Source: Mesorhizobium muleiense
GTDB taxonomy: Bacteria > Pseudomonadota > Alphaproteobacteria > Rhizobiales > Rhizobiaceae
Assembly: GCF_900099905.1 (NCBI RefSeq)
Contig: NZ_FNEE01000016.1
Location: forward strand, 1-64,000
Length of the DNA stretch: 64,000 bases
Direction of reading: 5' to 3'
Below are positions 40,931 to 49,965 of this stretch, piece by piece. The notes below the pieces were generated by a model. The model was not told the origin of the DNA and searched no databases. It was given only the letters and a program-made list of their open reading frames with translations. The translations under genes were made by a program, and so were the position numbers. Each line of letters opens with the position of its first letter. Position 1 is the first letter of the stretch.

Positions 40931-41599
40931 TTACTTGCTCGTCGGGTCGACCGGGGTTTTGGAGCCTCGCCTGGGTCGGCGGATGGCTCTCACCTTGCCG
41001 CTGTTTCCACCGCCGCAGAAGAACTGATCGCCACCATCGGACTCGAGCCCCGACACGCCTGTTCCGGGCGGCATATCAAGCTTCTCCAGGACCTTTCCGG
41101 TTTCAGGATCTATCCGCCTGACGTCGCTCTCGTCACCTTCCCAGGTGCCGTGCCAGAGTTCGCCGTCGATCCAGGTGACCCCTGTGACGATACGGTTGGA
41201 ATCGATTGTGCGAAGAACTGCCCCTGTCTGGGGGTCGATCTGATGGATTTTGCGACCGCGATTCTGCCCCACCCAAAGTGAGCCTTCGGCCCAGGCAAGT
41301 CCGGAGTCGCCGCCGCCACCTGGCGCCGGAATCGTGGCGAGCACGCGGCCAGTGTTGGGATCGATCTTCTGAATGCGATCTTCGGCGATCTGGAACAGGT
41401 GCTGGCCGTCGAAGGCCGTTCCTGCGTGCGCGGCGACATCGATCGCGCGCACCACATTGCCGCTCGCAGGATCCAAGGCGTTCAGCCTGTCTCCTGACGC
41501 AAACCAGACCTGCTGACCGTCGAATGTAACCCCAGCCACGTGGTCGACACCCGGAAAGGGTCCATATTCGCGGAGGACTTCAGCTGCAGATCGTTTCAT
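40931..41599 (-). CDS. Glutamine-cyclotransferase-like beta-propeller protein
   Basis: A 222-residue cytoplasmic protein made of five or so short propeller blades (VDHVAGVTFDGQQVWFASG, GTAFDGQHLFQIAEDRIQKIDP, SGLAWAEGSLWVGQ, GVTWIDGELWHGTW). This resembles streptogramin-lyase or glutaminyl cyclotransferase-type propellers. It has no signal peptide. It is the second gene of a pair, 41 bases after a helix-turn-helix regulator-like gene. Its function is unknown; such a propeller could bind and inactivate a small molecule. Confidence 0.75.
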   Translation of the reverse strand: MKRSAAEVLREYGPFPGVDHVAGVTFDGQQVWFASGDRLNALDPASGNVVRAIDVAAHAGTAFDGQHLFQIAEDRIQKIDPNTGRVLATIPAPGGGGDSGLAWAEGSLWVGQNRGRKIHQIDPQTGAVLRTIDSNRIVTGVTWIDGELWHGTWEGDESDVRRIDPETGKVLEKLDMPPGTGVSGLESDGGDQFFCGGGNSGKVRAIRRPRRGSKTPVDPTSK

Positions 41600-41640
41600 G
41601 CTTCTCCTCCAGGCTCAGATCTGTTGAATTGTCCATGACA

Positions 41641-42861
41641 CTAGTAACCCGACAGTGAGCCGGGGAGTAACAAGATTGTCGGGAATCCCGGCACCGGCGG
41701 GGTCATCCAACGGCGCGCTCGCCCGAGGCCGAAGGACTGCACCTTGCCTGCTGCCGCAAGCTGCTCGAGCGAGCGCTGCACGGTGCGCGAGCTGGCTCCG
41801 AGCGCAATTGCGAGCGCCGAGCTCGACCACGACTCGCCGTCGGCGAGGAAGGCGAGCACCGCTGCATGCGGCTCGTCGGCGGGCGGCGCCAGCACCACGA
41901 CATCGCGTGGGCGGCGCGGCTTAAGCGCAAAGCCTCGCTTGGTCGCGCTCACATCCGCCAGTGACCGCAACTCCACCCGAAGCCGACCGACTTCGACCCG
42001 CAACCGGGCGCGATGCGATTCATCGGCGTGCTTGCCGCCGAAGGCGCGTGCGACGAGCGTGCTCCTCGGTACGTCTGCGGGCCAGGCTTCGCCCAGCGTG
42101 CGCGCAAGCGCGAACAGGACCGGGCGCGTCGCCAGCGAGACGATCATGCCGGCGTCCCGCATGACATTGCGGCAGGCGTCGACGACGAGCGCCCCCGACG
42201 CCAGCAGCGCTTCGACCTCCTCGAGCAGGAGCGGGCGCTCCACCCCGCGCGCGATCAGCCGCGCCGCGGGCGTGTTCATCACCAGGGATGCGCCTTCAAC
42301 CTCGGCCGTCAGCGCTGGAATGTCCGCCTGGCGCGCCGCGTGCGCGGCCCGTCCGAGCGCAGCGCGCGCCGCCTTGGTCCGGAGGCGGCGTATCGCGATC
42401 CCCGCAATCACCAGCTCGTGGGCGGCCCTTGACGCGGGTGGGAGCGTCGTCGGGTCGAAGCCAGCCAGCCTGCCCTCCGCCTCATCGAGGCGTCCGATCA
42501 GGAGCAGGCGCCGCGCTTCGAGATTGCGCGCATGCGCGGCATTGACGTGGTCGCCGTGTTTTTCAAGCGTCGACCGCGCGGCGTCGAGCGCCTTCTCCGG
42601 CCAGCCGAGGTCGCGCGAGACGAGCGCGATCTCGGCTTCGGCGACGACGCACCTCGCGCGTGCCACCGCCTCTCTCGGACCGAAGGCGCGCGCAGCACTT
42701 TTGAGAAGAGCCTTTGCTCGGACGAGATCGCCGAGCTGCGCCATCGCGATGCCGCGCAGCGCAAGCGCAGGCGCATCCTCACGCAGGGCGACCCGCTTCA
42801 AAGCGCCAAGAGGATCACCCGTCGCAAGGGCGCGCGCCGCAGCGGTGATCAGCGAGTCCAT
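41641..42861 (-). CDS. Helix-turn-helix protein with helical repeat domain
   Basis: A 406-residue, strikingly Ala/Arg-rich protein. Residues 1 to about 230 are helical repeats of TPR type. The middle, around TLVARAFGGKHADESHRARLRVEVGRLR (28 residues beginning near 268), resembles a winged-helix regulatory domain. The C-terminal part (WSSSALAIALGASSRTVQRSLEQLAAAGKV) is a second winged HTH. It has no close tie to neighbouring pathways. Composition and layout recall regulators from myxobacteria and actinobacteria, so horizontal origin is possible. It probably controls the propeller gene that follows. Confidence 0.65.
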   Translation of the reverse strand: MDSLITAAARALATGDPLGALKRVALREDAPALALRGIAMAQLGDLVRAKALLKSAARAFGPREAVARARCVVAEAEIALVSRDLGWPEKALDAARSTLEKHGDHVNAAHARNLEARRLLLIGRLDEAEGRLAGFDPTTLPPASRAAHELVIAGIAIRRLRTKAARAALGRAAHAARQADIPALTAEVEGASLVMNTPAARLIARGVERPLLLEEVEALLASGALVVDACRNVMRDAGMIVSLATRPVLFALARTLGEAWPADVPRSTLVARAFGGKHADESHRARLRVEVGRLRVELRSLADVSATKRGFALKPRRPRDVVVLAPPADEPHAAVLAFLADGESWSSSALAIALGASSRTVQRSLEQLAAAGKVQSFGLGRARRWMTPPVPGFPTILLLPGSLSGY

Positions 42862-43124
42862 CGGAATCCCGTCACACTTGTCACTCTCACCTTTCGATGT
42901 CCGGTCCTAATCTATCTCGGGACCAACAGCCAGCGCGCTGAAGCGCCGCCTGCCGGTCGTGATCCGGCGTTCGCCAGATCAAACGGCAACTGGCGCGACG
43001 TAGCCCGACGTGGCGATGGCGTTCGATTTTGTGCAAATGCCAGTTCTGAGCCTGGCAAAAGGGGTAATTACCTGGCTGACAAACCCAACGTGAAACAGGA
43101 ATATGTACCTGACAGGCCGGCAGT

Positions 43125-43370
43125 TTAGCGCGTTCTACGCAGCGAGCGGATAAAGACAACAAGGGCGCCTAGGGCGAACCCGGGATTGGTGAAGGACCAC
43201 CCTCCTGTACGCGCCAGGAACTCTGCCTCTAGTGGATCTTGCGGACCAAGTGGACCCCGTTCGATATGCTCCCTCTCTGGAGCAGCTCGCCTTGCAGCCT
43301 TAAGCTTTTCAAGGCGCGCGCCCAAGCGCTTAAGCCGCGCTTGCAACTCGTTGTCCGTCAAGTGTTCCAT
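43125..43370 (-). CDS. Small hypothetical protein
   Basis: An 81-residue frame with a charged coiled-coil-like start (MEHLTDNELQARLKRL followed by GARLEKLKAARR) and one hydrophobic segment near the end (PGFALGALVVFIRSL). The in-frame codons up to 43469 look non-coding, so I start at ATG 43370, though its SD is weak. The 263 bases between it and the HTH gene (42862-43124) hold no gene I can support. Confidence 0.4.
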   Translation of the reverse strand: MEHLTDNELQARLKRLGARLEKLKAARRAAPEREHIERGPLGPQDPLEAEFLARTGGWSFTNPGFALGALVVFIRSLRRTR

Positions 43371-43511
43371 ACATCTGTCATCGCACCAACTCTGGGTTGG
43401 AGCAACACCGCTACCCAGCTGTAGGGGAATGGCATTGGATTTAGGCGGCCGCCTTTTTAGGTCTTTCATCCGGGTGAATCCCGCCCGCAGGTGGAGGGTT
43501 CAGAACATAAA

Positions 43512-44243
43512 CTACAGAGTTCCGCCGGAGAGCTTGACCTCGCCTGCATGACGCATCATGCGGCGAAAGCTCATCGAGATATGGGCTCGCCTGATGTGCC
43601 CGATCGACTCCCAGTCGCCGATCTCGGCGGCGGCAAGCACCTCTTCCATTTCGCGGCGGAACGCAGTGAACTCCTCGACCAGGCCCAACTGCGGCATCAT
43701 CTTCAGGACGACGCGCGCGACCTGAAAATACAGACGCTCGCTGATCTCGCGCAGCGGCTGGTTGCCGGTCATCGCGGTGAGCTCGTAGAAAAAATCCATG
43801 TTGAGGCGCAGGAAAGCGCGCTGGTCGGGATTGAGCACATCGGAATCGCAGCGCGCGATGAGTGCCCTTATCCGGTCGAGGTCGTCCGCCGTGCGCGGGA
43901 TCGGCGAAAGCTTGCCGACGAGGAGCGCCAGCTCCAGGCGCAAGTGATAGACCTGCTGCAATTCCTCGATGTCGACGTCGGTGACGATCGTGCCGACGCC
44001 ATGGACGGATTGAACCAGACCCTCGGATTCGAGGCGCGCCAGGACACGGCGAACCGGCGTGCGGCTGATCTGGAATTCCTGGGCAAGCTCTTCCTCGGAG
44101 AGATGGCTGCCGGGCGCATAGTCGAGCAGGCAGATGCGGTCGCGCAATATCCGGTAGATACGCTCGAACCGCTCCCGCGCCGAGAGCGGGCGCGGCGGTG
44201 CGGCGGTCGCGGCCAGGGGCGCGGCATCCGTCTCAAGCGTCAT
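43512..44243 (-). CDS. GntR-family regulator, FCD subfamily
   Basis: A 243-residue regulator with an N-terminal winged helix (EELAQEFQISRTPVRRVLAR) and an FCD-type all-helical domain. It is the last gene of the leftward transporter operon, overlapping the ATPase stop by 4 bases. The operon therefore makes its own regulator. The target is presumably the divergent region at 47326-47540, where inverted repeats occur. The effector may be the imported amino-acid derivative or a breakdown product. Confidence 0.9.
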   Translation of the reverse strand: MTLETDAAPLAATAAPPRPLSARERFERIYRILRDRICLLDYAPGSHLSEEELAQEFQISRTPVRRVLARLESEGLVQSVHGVGTIVTDVDIEELQQVYHLRLELALLVGKLSPIPRTADDLDRIRALIARCDSDVLNPDQRAFLRLNMDFFYELTAMTGNQPLREISERLYFQVARVVLKMMPQLGLVEEFTAFRREMEEVLAAAEIGDWESIGHIRRAHISMSFRRMMRHAGEVKLSGGTL

Positions 44244-45019
44244 CCAGCCTCCAGGACAGCGTGCAGGAACTGCCGCGTCCGCTCGTTCTTGGGGGCACCG
44301 AACAACTCGTTTGGCGGCCCCTGTTCGCAGATCTTGCCGGCATGGAAAAAGCAGACGCGATCGGAGAATTCCTTGGCAAATCCCATCTGGTGGGTGACCA
44401 TCAGCATGGTGAGGTCATGTTCCCTGCCGAGTTTTCGGATGACTTCAAGCACTTCGCCGACGAGTTCGGGGTCGAGTGCCGAGGTCACCTCGTCGAACAG
44501 CATGATCTTGGGCCGCATGGCGCAAGCGCGGGCGATGGCGACACGCTGCTGCTGGCCGCCGGAAAGCTGCGAGGGATAGTGGTCCTTCTTCTCCGACAGG
44601 CCGACCATGTCGAGCAGCTCGGCCGCACGCGCCTCGGCATCGGCCCGCTTCATGCCGAGCACGGTTATCGGCGCCTCGATGCAGTTCTGCATCGCCGTCA
44701 TGTGCGGGAACAGGTTGAACGACTGGAACACCATGCCGATCTTGGCGCGGATCTTGCGGATGTGCGCGAGATCGGCGGGAACAAGCTTGCCGTTCCTCTC
44801 CATGTGGGTGAGCGGCTCGCCTTCGACCCAGATGACGCCGTCATTGATCGTCTCCAGCGTCATCAGCATGCGCAGCACCGTGGTCTTGCCGGAGCCGGAC
44901 GGCCCGATGATGGAGACCTTCTCGCCGCGTGCTATGTCCAGATTGAGCCCGTCGAGAACGGTCAGCGCGCCATAGCGTTTCGAAACATTGTCGAAGCGGA
45001 CCATCGGTTGTTCCGTCAT
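44240..45019 (-). CDS. Polar amino-acid-type ABC transporter ATPase (EhuA-like)
   Basis: A 259-residue single-domain ATPase of the HisP/GlnQ group. It has Walker A GPSGSGKTT, the signature LSGGQQQRV and Walker B IMLFDEVTSALDPELV, with the expected switch His in MVTHQMGFA. The closest layout I know is EhuA of the ectoine/hydroxyectoine importer. It overlaps both neighbours by 4 bases, showing tight coupling with permease and regulator. Confidence 0.92.
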   Translation of the reverse strand: MTEQPMVRFDNVSKRYGALTVLDGLNLDIARGEKVSIIGPSGSGKTTVLRMLMTLETINDGVIWVEGEPLTHMERNGKLVPADLAHIRKIRAKIGMVFQSFNLFPHMTAMQNCIEAPITVLGMKRADAEARAAELLDMVGLSEKKDHYPSQLSGGQQQRVAIARACAMRPKIMLFDEVTSALDPELVGEVLEVIRKLGREHDLTMLMVTHQMGFAKEFSDRVCFFHAGKICEQGPPNELFGAPKNERTRQFLHAVLEAG

Positions 45020-45675
45020 CGCATGGTCCTCCGGTTGAGCAAGCCTTCGAGGGAGCGAATGAGCGCGGCGGAAACCAGGCTCATGGCAAGGAAGAACAGG
45101 CCGACCAGCGTCATCGGCTCAGTGTAGCGGAAGGTTTCGGAGCCGATGATCTTGGCGGTCTGCATCAGCTCCAGCACGGCGATTGCGGAAAGCAATGGCG
45201 TCTCCTTGAACAAGGCAACCAGATAGTTGCCGAGCGCCGGAACGATCGGCGGGATCGCCTGCGGAATGATGATGTCCCGGAACGTCGTCCAGGCTGACAG
45301 ATTGAGGGCGACCGAGGCTTCCCACTGGCCGCGATGGATGTTGTCGAAACCGGCGCGATAGACCTCGGAACAATAGGCAGCGTAGTGGATACCGATGGCA
45401 AGCACCCCGGCGGTGAAGGCGTCGAGCACGACACCGAATTTCGGAAAGACGAAATAGAGAAAGAATATCTGGATCAGCAACGGGGTCGACCGGATCAGTT
45501 CGACCAGCACCGAAATCGTCCAGCCGGTCCACGGCACGGCGATGCGGACCACCGCCAGCACCAGGCCAAGCGAGGCGGCAAGCGCAAACCCGATCAGCGT
45601 CGCCTCGATGGAAACGATGGCAGCGCTGGCGAGCACCGGCAGGATTTCAAAAGCAAATGCCCAGTCCCAGATCAT
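45016..45675 (-). CDS. Amino-acid-type ABC transporter permease (EhuD-like)
   Basis: A 219-residue HisM-type permease with about five membrane segments. It has the EAA-loop region GQWEASVALNLSAWTTFRDIIIPQA and the start-proximal VELIRSTPLLIQIFFLYF motif. The ATG at 45675 overlaps the stop of the second permease gene. Frame continuing upstream of it lies wholly within that neighbour. Confidence 0.92.
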   Translation of the reverse strand: MIWDWAFAFEILPVLASAAIVSIEATLIGFALAASLGLVLAVVRIAVPWTGWTISVLVELIRSTPLLIQIFFLYFVFPKFGVVLDAFTAGVLAIGIHYAAYCSEVYRAGFDNIHRGQWEASVALNLSAWTTFRDIIIPQAIPPIVPALGNYLVALFKETPLLSAIAVLELMQTAKIIGSETFRYTEPMTLVGLFFLAMSLVSAALIRSLEGLLNRRTMR

Positions 45676-46400
45676 GCTGCCTTCCCCCGCGCCAATCCGA
45701 GCGAAGCCCGCCTTTCGAGAAGCCGCATGCCGATGGTCACGACCAGCGACATTGCCAGGTACATCAGCAGGACGAGGGTGAAGATCGGAATGGTCTTGAA
45801 CGTGTTCTGGTTCATTTGCTGCGCCTTGAAGGCGAGGTCCGAGAGCGTGATCAGCGAGACCAGCGCTGTCGATTTCAAAAGCTCGATGAACAGATTGCCC
45901 CAAGGCGGGATCATGGCGACGAAAGCCTGCGGCAGGATGATCCGGCGCAGCATCTGGGGGCGGCTCATGTTCAATGCGGTAGACGCCTCCCACTGTCCGC
46001 GGGCGACGGACTGGATCGCGCCGCGCACGACTTCCGATCCGTAAGCACCAACGTTCAGGCCGAGCGCCAGGACAGCAACCAGAAATGCGTTGAGCGTGAC
46101 ACCGAATTGCGGCAGCACAAAAAACAGCCAAAACAATTGCACCAGCGCCGAGGTGCCGCGGAAGATCTCGACATAGACCGTGGCCAGCCATTTGAGCGGC
46201 GCCGGGCCATACATCCTTGCCAGCGCCGCCAGCACGCCCATGACGATTGCCAGCAGGCTGCCGAGGATAGCGATCTCGATCGTCAGGACCGCGCCTTGCA
46301 GCAGCCCCGGCATAAACACTTTGTAAGATTCCTGCGTTGCCAAGGCACCGATCACGACAAGCGCGACGACCAGCATGGCAACGAGCGTACGGATTCCCAT
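45672..46400 (-). CDS. Amino-acid-type ABC transporter permease (EhuC-like)
   Basis: A 242-residue partner permease with VYVEIFRGTSALVQLFWLFF and the EAA loop GQWEASTALNMSRPQMLRRI. It pairs with the EhuD-like permease as the channel. It starts 55 bases after the binding-protein stop, with a terminator-like hairpin in the gap that should lower permease expression relative to the binding protein. Confidence 0.92.
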   Translation of the reverse strand: MGIRTLVAMLVVALVVIGALATQESYKVFMPGLLQGAVLTIEIAILGSLLAIVMGVLAALARMYGPAPLKWLATVYVEIFRGTSALVQLFWLFFVLPQFGVTLNAFLVAVLALGLNVGAYGSEVVRGAIQSVARGQWEASTALNMSRPQMLRRIILPQAFVAMIPPWGNLFIELLKSTALVSLITLSDLAFKAQQMNQNTFKTIPIFTLVLLMYLAMSLVVTIGMRLLERRASLGLARGKAA

Positions 46401-46415
46401 GCGGATTCCCCCAGG

Positions 46416-46442
46416 AAAAAGGGGCGGCGCTTTCGCGCCGCC
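46416..46442 (-). terminator. Intercistronic attenuating terminator
   Basis: On the - strand GGCGGCGC and GCGCCGCC form a perfect 8-bp GC stem closed by a GAAA (GNRA) tetraloop (46423-46442), followed by CC and five T residues (46416-46420). It lies between the binding-protein stop and the first permease, where partial terminators often keep binding protein in excess. Confidence 0.75.
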
Positions 46443-46455
46443 AGCAGTTGGGAAC

Positions 46456-47325
46456 CTATTTGCCCGCGCAAAGCTCCGCGGTGGTCTTGTTGGGCAGGTA
46501 GTCCTTGCCGAAGCCGAGCGGCTCGACCAGCGCGATGTGCTCCGGCGAACCGAGGAACGTCTTCAACTCGGCGTTGAACGCCTCCTGCAGGTCGGTATCT
46601 TCCTTGCGGAAGCCGAAGCCGCCATGGCCTTTCACCGACTTGCCGGCAACCTCGCCGAACGGCTTGGTCGATTCGACGCCGTCGGCCTTCTTGGCCATGT
46701 CGGCGATCGAAAGAGCGGTTAGCGCGGCAGCGTCGGCACGGCCCGACTGGACGGCGGCGACCAGACTGGACTGGTCGGGCAAGGCAACGATCTGCCCGGC
46801 GGCGACACCAGCGTCCTTGGCATAGCCGCCCTCGACGGCGCCGGCCATCACGGCGAGCTTGAGATCCGGGTTTTCCTTGATGCTGGAAAAGTCCTTCACG
46901 CCCTTCGGATTGCCTTTTGCCACCAGCATGGCCTGACCGATGCCGTAGGACGGCTCGGAGAAATTGATCTCGGCGCAGCGCTTCGGATTGATGAACATGC
47001 CGGCGGCGATGATATCGAAGCGGCCGGCCTTGAGACCTGGGATAAGCGAGCCGAACTCGGTCAGCACGCCGTCAACCTGCGCGATACCCATCTTGGCGAG
47101 TACCGCCTTGGCAACTTCCGGCGCTTCGCCGGTCAGCTTGCCGTCAGGCGTGGCGTAACCGAACGGCGCCTCGTTGGCAAAGCCGACGCGGATATAGCCG
47201 TCCTTCTTGGCCTGTTCGAGGGTGGTTTCCGCATAAGCGGGCAGCGCCGTGAATGATGTCGCGGCAAGCGCGAGGCAGGCGGCGGCTTTCACGACCATCC
47301 GGCGCGATATCGATGATTTGAACAT
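46456..47325 (-). CDS. Amino-acid-type ABC transporter binding protein (EhuB-like)
   Basis: A 289-residue SBP_bac_3 protein. The N-terminus has a twin-arginine motif SRRMVVK, a hydrophobic core and an AYA cleavage near residue 32. The mature part contains IRVGFANEAPFGYATPDGKLTG (start near residue 42) and the EhuB-like stretch GSLIPGLKAGRFDIIAAGMF with PKRCAEINFSEP. Start ATG 47325 has the SD GGGAG; further upstream codons are unsupported. The family link suggests ectoine-like or betaine-like zwitterions. The divergent genes suggest an N-methylated amino acid, so the ligand is open. Confidence 0.9.
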   Translation of the reverse strand: MFKSSISRRMVVKAAACLALAATSFTALPAYAETTLEQAKKDGYIRVGFANEAPFGYATPDGKLTGEAPEVAKAVLAKMGIAQVDGVLTEFGSLIPGLKAGRFDIIAAGMFINPKRCAEINFSEPSYGIGQAMLVAKGNPKGVKDFSSIKENPDLKLAVMAGAVEGGYAKDAGVAAGQIVALPDQSSLVAAVQSGRADAAALTALSIADMAKKADGVESTKPFGEVAGKSVKGHGGFGFRKEDTDLQEAFNAELKTFLGSPEHIALVEPLGFGKDYLPNKTTAELCAGK

Positions 47326-47453
47326 GCTTTTCTCCCATTGAACAACTGACTGATATTCCGGGCGCGGCCTTCTTCGAGGTCGACACTTGCCTGTCAAGAC
47401 GTATACAACTGCCCTAGACATTGTGCAAGCTAAGATATAAAAACTACAGAAAT

Positions 47454-47502
47454 CTGGCAATAATTCGTAATCAGACCACACATTATTGCCAGTTGTGCAC
47501 AA
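47454..47502. promoter_or_regulatory. Inverted repeats in divergent spacer, candidate GntR operator
   Basis: CTGGCAATAAT (47454-47464) and ATTATTGCCAG (47482-47492) are perfect 11-bp complements around 17 bases. Immediately next is the palindrome TTGTGCACAA (47493-47502). Its half-site TTGTGCA also occurs at 47421-47427. It lies between the EhuB-like gene and the divergent hydrolase operon, where the GntR protein encoded at 43512 should act. Confidence 0.55.
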
Positions 47503-47540
47503 TTTAAGAAAAAACCAGCGTACTGGCAGGTGGGATTTCG

Positions 47541-48731
47541 GTGGCGAGCGCGAGCGGTTTCGGGACTTTCACGCAAGCGGAGTATGCGCAGCGCCTGGCC
47601 GGCGTGAAGTCACGCATGGAGAAGGCCGGCTTCGACCTCATCATCTGTCAGGACCCAGCTAATATGTGCTGGCTGACCGGCTATGACGGATGGTCGTTCT
47701 ATGTTCCGCAATGCGTGCTCGTCCATCTCAGGGAAGACCGGCCGATCTGGTTCGGCAGGGCGCAGGACGCCAGGAGCGCACGCCTGACCACCGGCCTGCC
47801 GGAGAAGAACATCGTGCCGTTCTCGGAACGGCTGGTGCAGCAGCCCGTCGAACACCCCTATGACGAACTCGCCCAGCTGATCCGGTCGCGTGGCTGGGGA
47901 AACGCCCGCATCGGCGTCGAGATGGACGCGCATTATTACACCGCGCGCTGCCATGCCCATCTCGTCAGCGGGCTGCCTGACGCGCACTTCGCCAACAACC
48001 ACGATCTCGTCAACTGGGCGCGGCTGGTCAAATCCGAAGCCGAGTTGGCGCTGATCCGCGAGGCCGGTGCGATCTGCACGCACGCCATGAAACGCGGCAT
48101 CGAAAAAATGCGGCCCGGCGTACCGCAGAACCATGTCATTGCGGAAATCTATCACGCACAGATCATGGGCGTGCCCGGAGCGGGCGGCGACTATGCCGCG
48201 ATCTGTCCGCTGATGCCCGTCGGCGAGGGCACCAGCACGCCGCATCTGACCTGGTCCGACGCGCCGCTGCCGGACAGCGGCCTCGCCATTCTGGAGATCG
48301 CCGGGGTGCGGCGGCGCTATCATGCGGCGCTGACGCGGACCGTGCATTTCGGCAAGCCGCCGCAAGTCCTCGTCGACATTGCCAAGGTGATCGTCGAGGG
48401 CGTCGACGCCGGCCTTGAGAAGGCCCGCCCCGGCTACACCGCCGAAGAGGTGGAAGCCGCCTGGCAGGCAGTGTTGAGGAAGAACGGGCTGAAGAAGGAG
48501 AGCCGCGTCGGCTATCCGGTCGGGCTCGCCTACCCGCCCGATTGGGGCGAACGCACCGCAAGTCTTCGTCCCGGCGACACCACCAGGATGCAGTCCGGGA
48601 TGTGCTTCCATTTCATGGCCGGCGTTTGGCTCGACGATTTCGGCATCGCCATCTCGGAATCCTTCGTCGTCACGGATCGCGGCGGCGAACGCCTCTGCGA
48701 CGTGGCGCGCGAACTCATCGTCATCGACTGA
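47541..48731 (+). CDS. Creatinase/ectoine-hydrolase-type M24 protein, first
   Basis: A 396-residue pita-bread-fold protein with an N-terminal creatinase_N domain and a C-terminal M24 domain. The metal ligands of aminopeptidases are replaced: the usual Asp pair region reads LEIAGVRRRYHAALTRT, as in metal-free creatinase and ectoine hydrolase (DoeA/EutD). His in STPHLTW and the YPPDWGERTASLRPGDTT segment also match that branch. It probably hydrolyses an amide, amidine or ring of the imported compound. The start is GTG 47541 with a weak SD. It heads an operon that runs into sarcosine oxidase. Confidence 0.85.
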   Translation: MASASGFGTFTQAEYAQRLAGVKSRMEKAGFDLIICQDPANMCWLTGYDGWSFYVPQCVLVHLREDRPIWFGRAQDARSARLTTGLPEKNIVPFSERLVQQPVEHPYDELAQLIRSRGWGNARIGVEMDAHYYTARCHAHLVSGLPDAHFANNHDLVNWARLVKSEAELALIREAGAICTHAMKRGIEKMRPGVPQNHVIAEIYHAQIMGVPGAGGDYAAICPLMPVGEGTSTPHLTWSDAPLPDSGLAILEIAGVRRRYHAALTRTVHFGKPPQVLVDIAKVIVEGVDAGLEKARPGYTAEEVEAAWQAVLRKNGLKKESRVGYPVGLAYPPDWGERTASLRPGDTTRMQSGMCFHFMAGVWLDDFGIAISESFVVTDRGGERLCDVARELIVID

Positions 48732-48807
48732 GCATGGGGACTGGAAGCCGGTCACTGACGAAAGATCATGCCGGCAACGAAACCGGTAACCAGAACGAGG
48801 ACGCCTG

Positions 48808-49956
48808 ATGGACCGTAATCCGTTTTCCGAAGCCGAAATCGCCGGCCGCCTTGTCAGGGTCCGCACGGCGCTGGCCGAGCGCGAGCTCGACGCTGCGGTC
48901 TTTGCTTCGCCGGAGAACGTCTTTTACCTCACCGGGCTCGATCACTGGGGATATTTTGCCCCTCACCTGCTGATCGTCCCACTCGAAGGGAAACCTGTCC
49001 TGGTCACCCGCTCGATGGAAAGGGTGACGATCGAGAAACAGGTGACGGCAGCGGAATTCCGCGGCCATTCCGACAGCGAAACGGCGGCCGACCTTGCCGC
49101 GCGGGTGCTTGCGGAGCTCAGCCTGTCCGGCAAGCGGATCGGCCTCGAATACTGGACGGCCGGCCTCAGCCATGGGCTTGCCGTCGCACTCCAGACGCAG
49201 GCCGATGCCAGATGGAGCGATGTTTCCGGGCTGGTCGACAGGATGCGGCGAGTGAAGAGCGCCGAGGAACAGGCACTGATGCGTCAGGCGGCACAAGTGA
49301 CCGACGCCGCCGCCGGCGCCGCGATCGCCGCGATCTCGGACGGTGCCTCCGAACAGGAGGTCGCAGCCCAGTGCGTTGCGGCGATGATCCGCGCCGGCGG
49401 TCATGCTCCGGGCTTCGGCCCGTTCATCCGCCCGGCCGCGCGCCTGGGCGAAGAGCATACGACCTGGGGCGACGGGATCTACCGCAAGGGCGAGCCGGTC
49501 TTCGTCGAACTGTCCGGCTGCATCTCGCGTTATCACGCGCCGCTCGGCCGGCTCGTTCGCATCGGCCATATCAGCGACGAAGACGCCGCGATGGCGGAGG
49601 TGACCGCCAGGGCGTTCGATGCCGTCGTCGAGGCACTCAAGCCCGGCGCCAGGGCGCGCGACGTCTACGCCGCCTGGCAGACCGTCGCCGACGAGGCCGG
49701 TCTTTCCCATTATCGCCGCCATCACTGCGGCTATCTGGTCGGCGCCGGACAGCCGCCATCATGGACCGGCGGCAATTCGGTGACCGGCTTGAGGCACGAT
49801 TCCGATCTCGAAATCGAGACCGGGATGAGCTTCCACATCCTGTCGTGGCTGATGGGCACCGGTCGCGGCGATGACTTCGTCTCCAACACCGTGCTTCTGA
49901 CCGATGCGGGTGCCGAAGTGCTTACCCGCACGCCGGCCGGCCCGATCGTTCGATAG
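48808..49956 (+). CDS. Creatinase/ectoine-hydrolase-type M24 protein, second
   Basis: A 382-residue paralogue of the preceding gene with the same metal-free signature: ELSGCISRYHAPLGR replaces the metal-binding strand, and GEEHTTW keeps the putative catalytic His. Overall identity to the first copy looks low, so the two likely act on different compounds or successive steps. It has the AGGA SD and starts 77 bases after the first copy. It lies 9 bases before soxB, which supports a pathway in which hydrolysis releases sarcosine. Confidence 0.83.
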   Translation: MDRNPFSEAEIAGRLVRVRTALAERELDAAVFASPENVFYLTGLDHWGYFAPHLLIVPLEGKPVLVTRSMERVTIEKQVTAAEFRGHSDSETAADLAARVLAELSLSGKRIGLEYWTAGLSHGLAVALQTQADARWSDVSGLVDRMRRVKSAEEQALMRQAAQVTDAAAGAAIAAISDGASEQEVAAQCVAAMIRAGGHAPGFGPFIRPAARLGEEHTTWGDGIYRKGEPVFVELSGCISRYHAPLGRLVRIGHISDEDAAMAEVTARAFDAVVEALKPGARARDVYAAWQTVADEAGLSHYRRHHCGYLVGAGQPPSWTGGNSVTGLRHDSDLEIETGMSFHILSWLMGTGRGDDFVSNTVLLTDAGAEVLTRTPAGPIVR

Positions 49957-49965
49957 GCCGCAGGG

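Noticed and set aside
42862..43124. Open frames on both strands between the HTH gene and the small hypothetical gene
   Set aside because: Neither frame has an SD, a plausible composition or a recognised family.
43512..49956. Assignment as an ectoine uptake and degradation (ehu-eut/doe) operon
   Set aside because: The transporter and M24 proteins resemble it, but the other ectoine genes (dehydratase, cyclodeaminase, deacetylase, transaminase) are absent and sarcosine oxidase follows. I kept only the family names.
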